A stretch of DNA of 64,000 nt from Limnohabitans sp. (GCF_023910625.1 NZ_JAAVVW010000003.1:2108001-2172000), one strand, 5' to 3'. Shown: positions 34,737-43,738, counted from the stretch's first letter. The notes: generated from the letters alone by a model not told the origin. Made by a program: numbers and translations.

Positions 34737-35311
34737 CGCATCTCCTTTTTCTGCCAGCGCAGCATGCAATCGGTCACCTGAAGCCGGGCTTTGTGCAGGC
34801 GTGATTTCACAGTCCCTTCGGGACACTTTTGTACCTGCGCAATCTCGGCGGCACTTTTGTCTTCGACAAACGCCATTCGGTAGGCGATTTGTTGCTCCAA
34901 CGGCAAGGCACTGCTGCAGCGCTTCAGCGCTTGCTCTTGTTGGCGTTTGATCACGATAGACAGAGGATCTGCTTCAGTGTCTGCCTCGTTGTCTGCAGAC
35001 GGCACTGTCTCTGGCAGCAGTTGTTGGCGGCGGCCTTTTTTGCGCCAAATGTCGTTGACTTTGTTCTTGGCCAGAGAGAACAGCCAGGTGCTGAAACGAG
35101 CTTCCTCTAAAAAACCCTGAGGATTTTTAAACACATCGACCAGCACGTCATGGGTGATCTCTTCCGCGTCAGCCGGGTTGTTGTGCAAACGCATGACGCA
35201 GCGGTGAAGTTGCGGTGCATAAAACCGGTACAGCTGCTCGAACGCTGCTGGGTCATCTGGCCCGATTCGGTGCAGCAAGTCTTTCAAGACCTCGGAAGGC
35301 AAGTCAATCAT
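34733..35311 (-). CDS. ECF-type RNA polymerase sigma factor
   Basis: A 192-residue sigma-70 family factor with region 2 (AFEQLYRFYAPQLHRCVMRL, DAEEITHDVLVDVF, FSTWLFSLAKNKVNDIWR) and region 4 (LPLEQQIAYRMAFVEDKSAA, CPEGTVKSRLHKARLQV). Predicted to drive its own operon and further targets when released by the adjacent anti-sigma-like protein. The linker between regions carries an acidic patch (DNEADTEADP). First gene of the three-gene operon. Confidence 0.93.
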   Translation of the reverse strand: MIDLPSEVLKDLLHRIGPDDPAAFEQLYRFYAPQLHRCVMRLHNNPADAEEITHDVLVDVFKNPQGFLEEARFSTWLFSLAKNKVNDIWRKKGRRQQLLPETVPSADNEADTEADPLSIVIKRQQEQALKRCSSALPLEQQIAYRMAFVEDKSAAEIAQVQKCPEGTVKSRLHKARLQVTDCMLRWQKKEMR

Positions 35312-35426
35312 GGGTGTGGAGGATGGCGCAATGCGGCGATTCTAGGACTTTATGAAAAATAAAGTGAACCAATTCAAGTTGGATGACGACTAAGGAATGT
35401 CATCAACAACTTTGGAAGGCATTGAC

Positions 35427-35729
35427 ATGAAACACACGAACGTTTTGAATGTTTTGGCTCTGTGGATTGCAGCGGGTGCGAGCCAAGCCCAGGCTCCTGC
35501 GACCTGGACATCTCCATTGATGGAGGGGACGTGTGCCAACGGCGCGCCTTACAAACTGCAGTCCTACCGGGTGGAGCATTCTGAAAAACCCGCTGTCGGA
35601 TACGCCTATGAGGGACCGCTGGGGCAAGGCACGGTCTTGAGCAGCGTGTCTGTGGAGCAAGCCAAACGGCATGTTTGCAAAGAGACGAGTGCTGGCCGTT
35701 GGTTGTCCGATGATGGCGACGACCAGTAA
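35427..35729 (+). CDS. small secreted protein, divergent from the sigma operon
   Basis: A 100-residue protein with a signal peptide (MKHTNVLNVLALWIAAGASQAQA) and a mature part of about 77 residues with two cysteines (EGTCANG and HVCKE), possibly disulfide-bonded. Function not recognised. Start ATG 35427 is favoured because it begins the signal peptide. It is transcribed away from the ECF sigma operon, 115 bases from the sigma start, so it is a candidate member of that regulon (inference only). Confidence 0.6.
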   Translation: MKHTNVLNVLALWIAAGASQAQAPATWTSPLMEGTCANGAPYKLQSYRVEHSEKPAVGYAYEGPLGQGTVLSSVSVEQAKRHVCKETSAGRWLSDDGDDQ

Positions 35730-35793
35730 AAAATCCAAACCCATCAAAACTTGGTACTAAAATTTGTACCTCAATGAGTTATAAACAATGAAT

Positions 35794-35817
35794 GAACACG
35801 GCTGAAATGCCGTGTTC
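35794..35817. repeat. 9-bp perfect hairpin, possible weak terminator
   Basis: Stem GAACACGGC / GCCGTGTTC with loop TGAAAT. No T-run follows, so termination is doubtful; it may be a structured leader or a remnant of a mobile element. Confidence 0.4.
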
Positions 35818-36015
35818 GTGATGATCGCGATGGGTACATTCAAAACAAATTGCTGCTATGCATGTCACCCTGAGGCAATGATTAACGCAAGCGGTCACGA
35901 GGCTGACAAACAGTTGTACTCCATGAATGGCGTCAATTTCAAGAACGGCATGAAAAAGCTGATTGAGTGGGCGCGTGGCATGCCGGAGTCCATGAATATC
36001 CCAGTGTTAATTTGA
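35812..36015 (+). CDS. doubtful small open frame with CxxC
   Basis: A 67-codon frame with CCYACHPEA near the N-terminus and KKLIEWARGMPESMNIPV at the end. No recognised family and no clear ribosome-binding site; it could be a gene fragment. It falls in the AT-rich accessory stretch and is recorded because codon content looks partly coding. Confidence 0.25.
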   Translation: MFVMIAMGTFKTNCCYACHPEAMINASGHEADKQLYSMNGVNFKNGMKKLIEWARGMPESMNIPVLI

Positions 36016-36035
36016 TCAATAGTAAAAGGAAAAAA

Positions 36036-36380
36036 ATGAGCAAGTCTGTTTCAGAAGAAACTCAAAAAAATCGAGAAAAAATGTTTTTTGGGTGGTTTGG
36101 GGCTGTCATGTTATGTATTCCAATCGCTGGCATGCTGTTTGGGATGGTATTTTTGCCAATATTAACTGTACAAATTTTTACGAAATCAAACCAACGGGGA
36201 AAAGATTTTACAACTCTGCTGCTTGGTGTTGGCGCATATTTTTTACCGTTAGGCATTTTTATGTTGTTGGCGGCAAAAGACATCATGAACCTATTCGGCT
36301 CTGTAGTTCTTCTGGCTCTACAGGTGTTTTTGACGCACTTCTTTTTGACAAAATTCAATCATTTAGGTGACTCTAAATAA
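36036..36380 (+). CDS. small polytopic membrane protein, unknown
   Basis: A 114-residue protein: charged N-terminus (MSKSVSEETQKNREK), then three hydrophobic helices (about residues 18-45, 58-78, 84-106). AAAAGGA stands just upstream of ATG 36036. AT-rich relative to the core genome. No family recognised. Confidence 0.55.
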   Translation: MSKSVSEETQKNREKMFFGWFGAVMLCIPIAGMLFGMVFLPILTVQIFTKSNQRGKDFTTLLLGVGAYFLPLGIFMLLAAKDIMNLFGSVVLLALQVFLTHFFLTKFNHLGDSK

Positions 36381-36842
36381 TCTGATTTTTAAAACTGGAG
36401 GATGATTCAAGAAAATCAGCGAGATGTTCGGCGGCTTACCAAGCCGTATTGCCCTTCTTATTTGAATTCGAAAATTAAAAAAGGCGGAGTTTCACATGAT
36501 TTTTTGCGGGCGTGCTAATGAACTTAGTGATTTGAGTTCACGCTGGAAACTTGCCGGTGATATCAGGCCGGTTATTTGCCGTTTTTCGGCAAGGTGAGGC
36601 TTGCTAATGAACGCCCGCAAAAGTCAGCTCAACGACGGGCTGGTGTGATCAGTTGACTCATGAAACAAATGAGGGTAAGCCAGAATGGCTGCTGAGGTCG
36701 TGGCAATTGTTTGAGAATGAAGGGCATCATATATTAGACCACCTGCAATGTACACCGTACATGCAAGCTAATTTTATGACTTTTATGGCGGGTCAACCAT
36801 TAACCAATATTATGCCGTTAACGCGGGCTTTGGAGAGTATTT
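36381..36842. other. long gap with a palindromic element and a weak open frame
   Basis: AT-rich. It contains the inverted-repeat element at 36502-36622. It also contains a 65-codon TTG-initiated frame, 36653-36850, ending 8 bases inside the next gene; that frame might encode a coupled small protein but has no recognisable feature. Confidence 0.35.
36502..36622. repeat. 121-bp palindromic element (MITE-like or structured RNA)
   Basis: Perfect 12-base inverted repeats TTTTGCGGGCGT (36502-36513) and ACGCCCGCAAAA (36611-36622). Just inside and overlapping them is a direct repeat GCTAATGAAC (36514-36523, 36603-36612). The interior has hairpins CCGG...CCGG and TTGCCG-TTTTT-CGGCAA. No flanking target duplication was found. 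It could be a miniature inverted-repeat element or a transcribed structure. Confidence 0.5.
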
Positions 36843-38477
36843 GTGTTTAAATGTTTCAATCACTTTGGAATTACAAAAAATGAAATATCTTTCATAAAAA
36901 AATCACTTCTATTGGCTATTATATTCGTCTTTATATCGATTATTGGTGTGGCACTGGTGTCTATTTACTTGGTTTATGCCGAACCTGGTAAAGAAGTTGG
37001 CCTCAACCCTTGGCCATGGAATTTGGATGGTCAAACGATTGGCAATTTGTTCATTTTTGCATTTGCAAGCGCTGTTGCTTACGCCGGCGCACTAGTTGTA
37101 ATTAAAATATCAGAACGACAAGCTGAGCTTACCGAGCAGTCAACCCCTGAGTATGAACACGCTTTGAAAGTGAGCGAAAGTATCATTGAGGGGCTACAAA
37201 TAATCTCCTTGCGACTAAAGATGTTACAGGTTTTTTATCGGGCCAATCGTTTCGATGACAAGGCTTGGAGTGCTCCTGTAAATAAAACAGTTGTTGATGT
37301 GTTGGACGGCTGTCAGGAAGAGCTCGTTAAGCCATGGGTTAATCACTTGTCGCAATATATGAGTCATGCGAATGATAGGGGAACTGGCCGAATTAATTTA
37401 ACTGCGGTTACTACAGCCTTTTATGAGGCTTGTATAGATTTTAATGCGTTTCTAACAAATGATAAAAATTTGACATCCAACCGCAAACAGATCGAAATTT
37501 ACGTTGCCGATGTAATAGATAAGGCACAAAAGCTTATTGAGTCAACGATCAATATCGCTAAAGGTATAGTGATTCCCTCGGAAGTAAAATACAAGTTAAT
37601 TCATCAGGCGCTAGCACAAATTAATTATGAGGATTTGAAAATATCTCAGAATCTTTCGTCCGTTGCAAATAAATCTTCGCAACACGCATCTCGCAAAATC
37701 AAAAATAATGAATTGAAAAAAAGGCTTTCAGCAGCATTTGAATTGACAAGCAAATCCGATGTATCTGCAGAATGGCTATATTACATTGAGCATGAATTTA
37801 TGGACATGGGAACTTTTGAAGCTATTCGCGATGTATTTGATGAGATTTCCAAATCAAATGAGCGCTTATTCGATTCCTTTTATTGTGATGTAAGTAAAAT
37901 AGAAATAAAAAACTTACATCGAAAAATAATTAATTCTAAAGACACCCAAGAGTTATTTTTAATATATATTGCAGGAGATCAAGATCCGCGGTTTCTATTT
38001 GCTAATTTAGATGCATTAGACCGTTGCGTTATTGTTTTTGAAGATTTTCCTGATCCTCCGTGGCTCGCCAATTTCAAGGACTCAGAAATTTATAATCAGT
38101 TTAGTAAATGTTTTGAATTTACCCCGGCGGTGCCTAACTGCATCGATAGCCATGACATCTCAAATGGTTCTGTTGAATGGGGTGAAGTCCTCTCTAGGTT
38201 GCGTAAAGCCTCTAAGGTTGGCGGGTTAGGGCCGAATCGATTCTTTTCTGAGAATGATAAAAAAGAGATGGGGTTTGACCATCTTGTTGATGAGCTTATG
38301 GAAAAGCCAAGTCAGTGTAGAAATCATTGGATATTCATGAATCGCTTGCCCAAGCCTACGAACGTCGAAAAATGCGAGCTTCATAGCAAAATCATGGCCG
38401 GGTGGTTGAGTCACATTCCCGCGATGTGTACGCGTGGGGATGGGGAGCGCAACACATGCTGGTGGGTCGGCACCTGA
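36843..38477 (+). CDS. large unknown protein with N-terminal membrane anchor
   Basis: A 544-residue AT-rich gene, GTG start 36843. Two transmembrane helices lie at about residues 21-44 and 66-88, then a long, mainly helical cytoplasmic region with no motif I recognise. Base composition shifts sharply to GC-rich in the last ~80 bases (after MAGWLSHIP), so the native C-terminus may have been replaced at a recombination junction. Membrane anchor plus a large soluble domain within an accessory stretch is compatible with a defence or stress effector, but nothing in the sequence proves it. Confidence 0.6.
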   Translation: MFKCFNHFGITKNEISFIKKSLLLAIIFVFISIIGVALVSIYLVYAEPGKEVGLNPWPWNLDGQTIGNLFIFAFASAVAYAGALVVIKISERQAELTEQSTPEYEHALKVSESIIEGLQIISLRLKMLQVFYRANRFDDKAWSAPVNKTVVDVLDGCQEELVKPWVNHLSQYMSHANDRGTGRINLTAVTTAFYEACIDFNAFLTNDKNLTSNRKQIEIYVADVIDKAQKLIESTINIAKGIVIPSEVKYKLIHQALAQINYEDLKISQNLSSVANKSSQHASRKIKNNELKKRLSAAFELTSKSDVSAEWLYYIEHEFMDMGTFEAIRDVFDEISKSNERLFDSFYCDVSKIEIKNLHRKIINSKDTQELFLIYIAGDQDPRFLFANLDALDRCVIVFEDFPDPPWLANFKDSEIYNQFSKCFEFTPAVPNCIDSHDISNGSVEWGEVLSRLRKASKVGGLGPNRFFSENDKKEMGFDHLVDELMEKPSQCRNHWIFMNRLPKPTNVEKCELHSKIMAGWLSHIPAMCTRGDGERNTCWWVGT

Positions 38478-39049
38478 AAGACGACGCCGAGATATTTAGC
38501 AAATGGAACTCTGAAAGTACTGGTAGGCAAAATTCGATGCAATTGAATAGATTTATATTCGAATGGCAACTATTACAAACTGAACCTGACCGATAAAAAT
38601 CAATATCGTTGCATGCAAACCATCTGCCAATGGTAAGAACAGGCGTACGGCAAAGGGATGCACCGACAACCAGAAGAGCTGATGCGTTATTACCGAAAAA
38701 ATCCATCCACGAGCGCGATATCCTCTCGCCAGCAGACACCCTTACTGGCCTTCGGTACGTCGGCAGCATGATCGTGAGTCCTGATTTGCGGCAAGAGAAG
38801 CCGGCCAGGGCGGCGCTGGCTTTTGCCAGTTTGTGTGGCGCCGTACCAGAAGTCTTCAAAAACCACGGCCCGTTCCCGGCGCGTTTGCTTGGGGTAGGAT
38901 CATCAGAAATCGGATGCAAGCTCATGAAGAAATGGGGTTTTGTATCCGTTGCGCCAGACGAACAAGCCATCGATTTGCGGCCAAGAATGGAAAAAATCAT
39001 GCTGACTCAAGAGGATGCGAACATTTTTGACTTGGGCCGTAAGACTTAA
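38460..39049 (+). pseudogene. degenerate coding fragments, possible acetyltransferase remnant
   Basis: Coding-like phrases occur in different frames: MHRQPEELMRYYRKNP (about 38657-38704), then in another frame GLRYVGSMIVSPDLRQE and LGVGSSEIGCKLMKKWGF up to the stop at 39049. The latter resembles the end of a GNAT-type acetyltransferase (motif A-like segment, then GxxLMKKWGF). The pieces cannot be joined without frameshifts, so this is probably a decayed gene at the right edge of the accessory stretch. Confidence 0.35.
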
Positions 39050-39106
39050 GCTAAGGCCGCATCCCGATCTCAGTCGCACGATCGACACCGAATACAGAAA
39101 GACTCC

Positions 39107-39673
39107 ATGGGCAACCGACTCACACAAATCGCCACCCGCACCGGGGACAACGGCACCACGGGCCTCGGCAACAACCAGCGCGTGTCTAAAAACAGCCTGC
39201 GCGTGCACGCCATGGGCGAGGTGGACGAACTCAACTCCAACATCGGCGTCTTGTTGTGCGAAGACATGCCTGCCGACGTGCGCGAGGTGCTGGTGGAAGT
39301 GCAGCACCAGCTGTTCAATTTGGGCGGTGAGCTGTCGATCCCCGGCTTTGAGCTGCTCAAGGAAGAAGCGGTGGCGTCCTTGGACGTGGCCCTTGAAAAG
39401 TACAACGCCCAGTTGCCCAAGCTCGAAGAGTTCATCTTGCCCGCGGGCACCCGTGGCGCTGCGCAAGCCCATGTGTGCCGCACCGTGGCCCGCCGCGCAG
39501 AGCGCGCTTGCGTGGCGCTGGGCAACGAAGAAGCCCTGAATGACACCCCGCGCCAATACCTCAACCGCCTGTCCGACCTGATGTTTGTGCTGGCCCGCGT
39601 GCTCAACCGCATGAATGGTGGCGACGATGTGTACTGGAAAAGTCAGCGCATGAACAAAGAAACGTCGGCCTGA
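39107..39673 (+). CDS. cob(I)alamin adenosyltransferase, PduO/MMAB type
   Basis: A 188-residue ATP:corrinoid adenosyltransferase that forms adenosylcobalamin. Features are the N-terminal ATP loop region TRTGDNGTTGLGNNQRVSK, the GEVDELNSNIG segment, FILPAGTRGAAQAHVCRTVARRAER and LNRLSDLMFVLARVLNR. Length is typical of the single-domain enzyme. It supplies cofactor for adenosylcobalamin-dependent mutases that are not in this window. Confidence 0.93.
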   Translation: MGNRLTQIATRTGDNGTTGLGNNQRVSKNSLRVHAMGEVDELNSNIGVLLCEDMPADVREVLVEVQHQLFNLGGELSIPGFELLKEEAVASLDVALEKYNAQLPKLEEFILPAGTRGAAQAHVCRTVARRAERACVALGNEEALNDTPRQYLNRLSDLMFVLARVLNRMNGGDDVYWKSQRMNKETSA

Positions 39674-39677
39674 AAAC

Positions 39678-40019
39678 GTGCGCAGGCTTTTGCACACCTT
39701 GGGGTGGGCTGTGTTGAGCCTGAGCGCGCTCAGCCCCGCTGTGGCTGCGCCGTCGTCGGTGGTGCTCAGTTGCGCCGTGGCCTACCTGCCGCAGCGCAGC
39801 ACCTGGGTGCGCGAGGTGCGCATCGATTGGGACAAAAAAGCCATCCGCAGTTTGCGCATCGATGGCGTGGAGCCCCATGGTTTTTCACTCATTCCCCAGG
39901 GCGTGATGACGGCGCTCGACAACGAACGCATTCAGATTGACTTGGTCGCGCGCCAATGGCAAAGCGATTTTCGGGGCCATGCCACCGGCCAGGGCCGTTG
40001 CGAAACCGTGCCCGGCTGA
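39678..40019 (+). CDS. small exported hypothetical protein
   Basis: A 113-residue product, GTG start 39678, 4 bases after the adenosyltransferase stop. Signal peptide to about residue 23 (LSALSPAVAA), a mature domain with two cysteines (LSCAVAYLP, GRCETVPG) and a repeated strand pattern. Unknown family. Probably cotranscribed with the upstream gene. Confidence 0.6.
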   Translation: MRRLLHTLGWAVLSLSALSPAVAAPSSVVLSCAVAYLPQRSTWVREVRIDWDKKAIRSLRIDGVEPHGFSLIPQGVMTALDNERIQIDLVARQWQSDFRGHATGQGRCETVPG

Positions 40020-40103
40020 GCGCAGCGCGGCCTGTCACCTAGGTGCATGTTTCAGGGTTCTTGCGCGTGACAGCGCAGCGCAGGCGCTGCTACGCTGCAA
40101 ACC

Positions 40104-42212
40104 ATGAACAATGTGACACGCCCTTCTATTCCTGCGCCTCATTTGCCCCAAATTCGGTTGTACCAAAACTGGCTGCGCGATGAGCGCGGCCTGAGTTTTG
40201 CCACCTACAACGACCTGTGGCGTTGGTCGGTGACCGAGCTGGACGCGTTCTGGCAAAGCATTTGGGATTACTTCGACTTTCAGTCGCCCACGCCGCCCAC
40301 GGCGGTGTTGGCCAACAACGTGATGCCCGGAGCCAAGTGGTTCCCTGGGGCCCAGACCAATTACGCGCACCAAGTGCTGCGGCATGTGCAGCCCGCGCAC
40401 GACGCAGGGTTTTTGGCCGTCATCAGCCACAACGAAAAAGGCTTGCGTCGCGAAATGACCTGGCCCGAACTGCGCCGCCAAGTGGCGGCCATGGCGCTGC
40501 ACCTGCAAGCCCAGGGTGTGCAGCCGGGCGATCGGGTTGCCGCCTACATGCCCAACATCCCCGAGGCGATGGTGGCGTTCTTGGCCACGGCCAGCATTGG
40601 TGGCGTGTGGAGCATCTGCGCGCCCGACATGGGTACCAACGCTGTGCTGGACCGCTTCAAGCAGATTGAGCCCAAAGTGCTGGTGGCTGTGGATGGCGTG
40701 AGCTACGGCGGACGCGACTTTGACCGCATGGGTGTGGTGCAGGAGCTGCGCGATGCCTTGCCCAGCGTGCAGCATGTGATCATTCACGAAAACTTGGGCA
40801 CCCTCGACTTGGCCCATTGCGCCGTGGGTGCCAGCGTGCAGATGTCAACCCTCACGGCGCGTGACGATGCCGCCGTGCAGGCTTTTGTGCCCCTGTGGCT
40901 TCCATTTGACTACCCGCTGTGGATTGTTTATTCGAGCGGTACCACCGGATTGCCCAAGCCCATCGTGCATGGCCATGGTGGCACGGTGATCGTGGCGCTG
41001 GCCAACAAGATCTTGCATAACGACATCGGCTGCAGTTACCACCCCAACAGCTGGGGCGAGCGCTTTCACTGGTACAGCTCCACCGGCTGGGTCATGTGGA
41101 ACGCACAGGTGGCAGGCCTGCTCAATGGCGTGACTTGCGTGATCTATGACGGCAACCCCGGCGGCAGCAAAGACAAGCCGGACTGGGGCATTTTGTGGCG
41201 CATGGCGGCTGAAGAAAAGGTCACGTTCTTTGGTGCGGGTGCTGCTTTCTTTGCCAACTGCCAGAAGGCCGGCGTGGACATTGAGCGCTGTGGTGATTTG
41301 TCGCGGGTGCGGGCCTTGGGCACCACCGGATCGCCCTTGTCGCCCGAAACCCAAAGTTGGGGTGTGGACCAATTCAAGGCCATTGGCACCGACATTTGGT
41401 GGTGCAACATCTCGGGCGGCACCGACTTTGCGGGCGCCTTTGTGGGTGGCCACCGCGAGCTGCCGCAAGAGCCCGGCGTGATGCAGTGCAGAGAACTGGG
41501 CTGCGCGGTCGAGGCCTGGAACGAAGCGGGCGAGCCGGTCAAAGGCGAAGTGGGTGAGCTGGTCTGCACCCAGCCCATCCCGTCCATGCCGCTGTACTTT
41601 TGGGGCGACCAGAACAACGCGCGTTATCTGGCCAGTTACTTCGAGATGTACCCTGCAGGCCATGGACGCCAACCCGGCGGCGGCGACGGCCCGGCCAGCA
41701 TGGGCGGCGTCTGGCGTCATGGCGATTGGCTGCGCATTGGTAACGGAAATCCGGAGAAAAAAGGCGAGGGCGAAGGCTGCGTGATCTTTGGCCGCAGCGA
41801 CGCCACCATCAACCGCTACGGCCTGCGCATGGGCACCAGCGAGCTTTACAGCGCGGTGGAGGCCCTGCCCGAAGTCATGGATTCGATGGTGGTGGATTTG
41901 GAATACCTGGGCAAAGAAAGCTACATGCCGCTCTTTGTGGTGTTGCGCCCCGGCACAACGCTCGACGATGCGCTCAAGGCCAAGCTCAACAGCGCCATCA
42001 AGGTGGCGCTCAGCCCGCGCTTTATTCCGAATGAGATCTTCCAGGTGGCCGAGATCCCGCGCACCCTGTCCGGTAAAAAACAGGAGCTTCCGATCAAAAA
42101 ACTCATGCTCGGCCAGCCACTGGAAAAGGTCGTCAACAGGGACGCCATGGCCAACCCGTGGTGCTTGGATTGGTATGTGGAGTTGGCCAAGCAGCATTTG
42201 GCTAAGGCATGA
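40104..42212 (+). CDS. acetoacetate-CoA ligase
   Basis: A 702-residue acyl-adenylate-forming enzyme converting acetoacetate, ATP and CoA to acetoacetyl-CoA, useful when recycling ketone bodies or polyhydroxybutyrate products. Features are the N-terminal ACAS_N region (WSVTELDAFWQSIWDYF), the AMP-binding signature YSSGTTGLPKPIVHGHGG, the GTTGSPLSPE segment, WWCNISGGTDFAGAF, the C-terminal YGLRMGTSELYSAVE, and the catalytic Lys in RTLSGKKQELPIK. Start ATG 40104. Length matches AacS rather than acetyl-CoA synthetase. Confidence 0.93.
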   Translation: MNNVTRPSIPAPHLPQIRLYQNWLRDERGLSFATYNDLWRWSVTELDAFWQSIWDYFDFQSPTPPTAVLANNVMPGAKWFPGAQTNYAHQVLRHVQPAHDAGFLAVISHNEKGLRREMTWPELRRQVAAMALHLQAQGVQPGDRVAAYMPNIPEAMVAFLATASIGGVWSICAPDMGTNAVLDRFKQIEPKVLVAVDGVSYGGRDFDRMGVVQELRDALPSVQHVIIHENLGTLDLAHCAVGASVQMSTLTARDDAAVQAFVPLWLPFDYPLWIVYSSGTTGLPKPIVHGHGGTVIVALANKILHNDIGCSYHPNSWGERFHWYSSTGWVMWNAQVAGLLNGVTCVIYDGNPGGSKDKPDWGILWRMAAEEKVTFFGAGAAFFANCQKAGVDIERCGDLSRVRALGTTGSPLSPETQSWGVDQFKAIGTDIWWCNISGGTDFAGAFVGGHRELPQEPGVMQCRELGCAVEAWNEAGEPVKGEVGELVCTQPIPSMPLYFWGDQNNARYLASYFEMYPAGHGRQPGGGDGPASMGGVWRHGDWLRIGNGNPEKKGEGEGCVIFGRSDATINRYGLRMGTSELYSAVEALPEVMDSMVVDLEYLGKESYMPLFVVLRPGTTLDDALKAKLNSAIKVALSPRFIPNEIFQVAEIPRTLSGKKQELPIKKLMLGQPLEKVVNRDAMANPWCLDWYVELAKQHLAKA

Positions 42213-42284
42213 ACTGGCCAAGGGGCACACATAGTCTGTAACCATTCATGAAAAAACCATTAAACAAGAGAAAATTTCTAAAAA

Positions 42285-42295
42285 TCATTGAATGA
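42285..42295. promoter_or_regulatory. operator half-pair 1 upstream of HipA-like gene
   Basis: TCATTGAATGA, an 11-base palindrome about the central G. It is the exact reverse complement of the site at 42341-42351, 56 bases away. Confidence 0.5.
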
Positions 42296-42340
42296 CAACA
42301 GCTTAGAACGCCCGTATCATCGGCGTATTTATTCAGTTAT

Positions 42341-42351
42341 TCATTCAATGA
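42341..42351. promoter_or_regulatory. operator half-pair 2 overlapping the HipA-like start codon
   Basis: TCATTCAATGA, an 11-base palindrome covering the ATG at 42348. Together with 42285-42295 it suggests autorepression by the protein's own N-terminal helix-turn-helix (inference). Confidence 0.5.
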
Positions 42352-43679
42352 CCGACGCCGAAAACCTGATTGCAGCCCTGCGACGCCATAACGGCCAGGC
42401 CAGCAGCCCCGAGTTGCAGGCACGGCTGGGCGTGAGCCAGCCTACGGCCTCACGCCTGCTGGCCCCCTTGTTGGCGTCGGGCCAGGTGATCAAGGTAGGA
42501 GCTGCTCGTGCGCAGCGCTATTTGCTGCCGCGTGATGTGCCTGGTGTTGGGCGGCAGGTGCTCATTCATCAGGTGCTGCCCAGTGGCGAGCTGCAACTCT
42601 TTGGCACGCTCTACCCGCTGGTTGGTGGTGGGTTCTGGATGGAAGAAGCCGACAAGGTCCATGGCCAAAGCGCGTTTCACCCCAGCCTGCCCTGGTTTTT
42701 GATGGACACCCGACCCCAAGGTTTTTTGGGCCGCGCCTTTGCGCAGGTGCATGCTGAGCTGGCCTTGCCCCCCCACTTGGCGCACTGGAGCGACGACCAC
42801 ATCCTGCTGGCGTTGGTGCGCGCAGGCGAAGACTTGCCCGGAAATTTGCTGGTGGGCGCTGCGTCGCTCGACCGTTATTTGGCCTTGCCCCCCAACCGCA
42901 GCGCGGCTCCGTTGGTGACCGACTCGGCGCGCGACTACCCGCATTTGGCATTGCAGGCTTTGGGCAGTGCCGCCCCGGGCTCCAGCGCGGGGGGCGAGCA
43001 GCCCAAGTTTGGCGCGGTAAAGGACGGCTTGCCCGTGCTGGTCAAGTTCTCGCCCGCAGGCGACGCCCCGGCCGACCAGCGCTGGCGCGACCTGCTGGTG
43101 TGCGAGGCCCTGGCCCTGCAAACCTTGCAAACCGCAGGCATTGCCGCCGCGCAGACCGACATCGTGCAGGCCGGTGGTCGCGTCTTTTTGCAAAGCCGCC
43201 GCTTTGACCGCACGGTGCAGGGGCGCATGGGCATGGTGTCTTTGGAGATGTACGACGCGCACTACATCGGCATCGGATCGCAATGGGCGGCCACCGCCAT
43301 GCAGACTGGGCGAGCAGGCGCAGAAAAATTGAGCGTCACCGACATCCAGACGCTGTGCCTGCTCGATGCCTTTGGCGCCCTGATCGCCAACACCGACCGC
43401 CACCACGGCAATGTGTCGCTGCTGCTGCACCAACACCGCTGGCAACTGGCCCCCGCCTACGACATGCTGCCCATGTTTTACGCCCCGGTGGCGGGCGAGG
43501 TGGTCGAACGCGATTGGGCCAGTCAGCTGCCACGCCCCAATGCCCACACCCTGAGCGTCTGGCCGCAGGCGAAGGCGCTTGCCTTGCAGTTCTGGCAAAG
43601 CGCAGCGGCAGATGCCCGGATCAGTGAGGACTTCCGAGTTGTGGCGCGAGTGAACAGGTGCTTGGTGTCTCAGGCATGA
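42348..43679 (+). CDS. YjjJ-type HipA-like kinase with fused helix-turn-helix
   Basis: A 443-residue protein, the same length as E. coli YjjJ. The N-terminal ~75 residues are a winged helix-turn-helix (LGVSQPTASRLLAPLLASGQV). The remainder is a HipA-like kinase fold with GGEQPKFGAV (phosphate/nucleotide loop), the catalytic Asp in NTDRHHGN and the metal-binding Asp in PAYDMLPMFY. YjjJ relatives act as toxins that need no separate antitoxin gene. Start ATG 42348 is chosen; an in-frame start 60 bases upstream would swallow the operator palindromes. It overlaps only upstream frame sequence of the next gene. Confidence 0.88.
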   Translation: MTDAENLIAALRRHNGQASSPELQARLGVSQPTASRLLAPLLASGQVIKVGAARAQRYLLPRDVPGVGRQVLIHQVLPSGELQLFGTLYPLVGGGFWMEEADKVHGQSAFHPSLPWFLMDTRPQGFLGRAFAQVHAELALPPHLAHWSDDHILLALVRAGEDLPGNLLVGAASLDRYLALPPNRSAAPLVTDSARDYPHLALQALGSAAPGSSAGGEQPKFGAVKDGLPVLVKFSPAGDAPADQRWRDLLVCEALALQTLQTAGIAAAQTDIVQAGGRVFLQSRRFDRTVQGRMGMVSLEMYDAHYIGIGSQWAATAMQTGRAGAEKLSVTDIQTLCLLDAFGALIANTDRHHGNVSLLLHQHRWQLAPAYDMLPMFYAPVAGEVVERDWASQLPRPNAHTLSVWPQAKALALQFWQSAAADARISEDFRVVARVNRCLVSQA

Positions 43680-43738
43680 AACGCTACATTGGTGTGAACA
43701 AGAAACACGCGCCGATGGACGCATCAAGGAGGCTTTCA

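Noticed and set aside
36502-36622. Integron attC site
   Set aside because: Inverted ends are present, but the paired RYYYAAC/GTTRRRY core sites and an integrase gene are not.
40036-40045. CACCTAGGTG palindrome before acetoacetate-CoA ligase as an operator
   Set aside because: Ten bases, no second copy and no conserved context visible; chance is likely.
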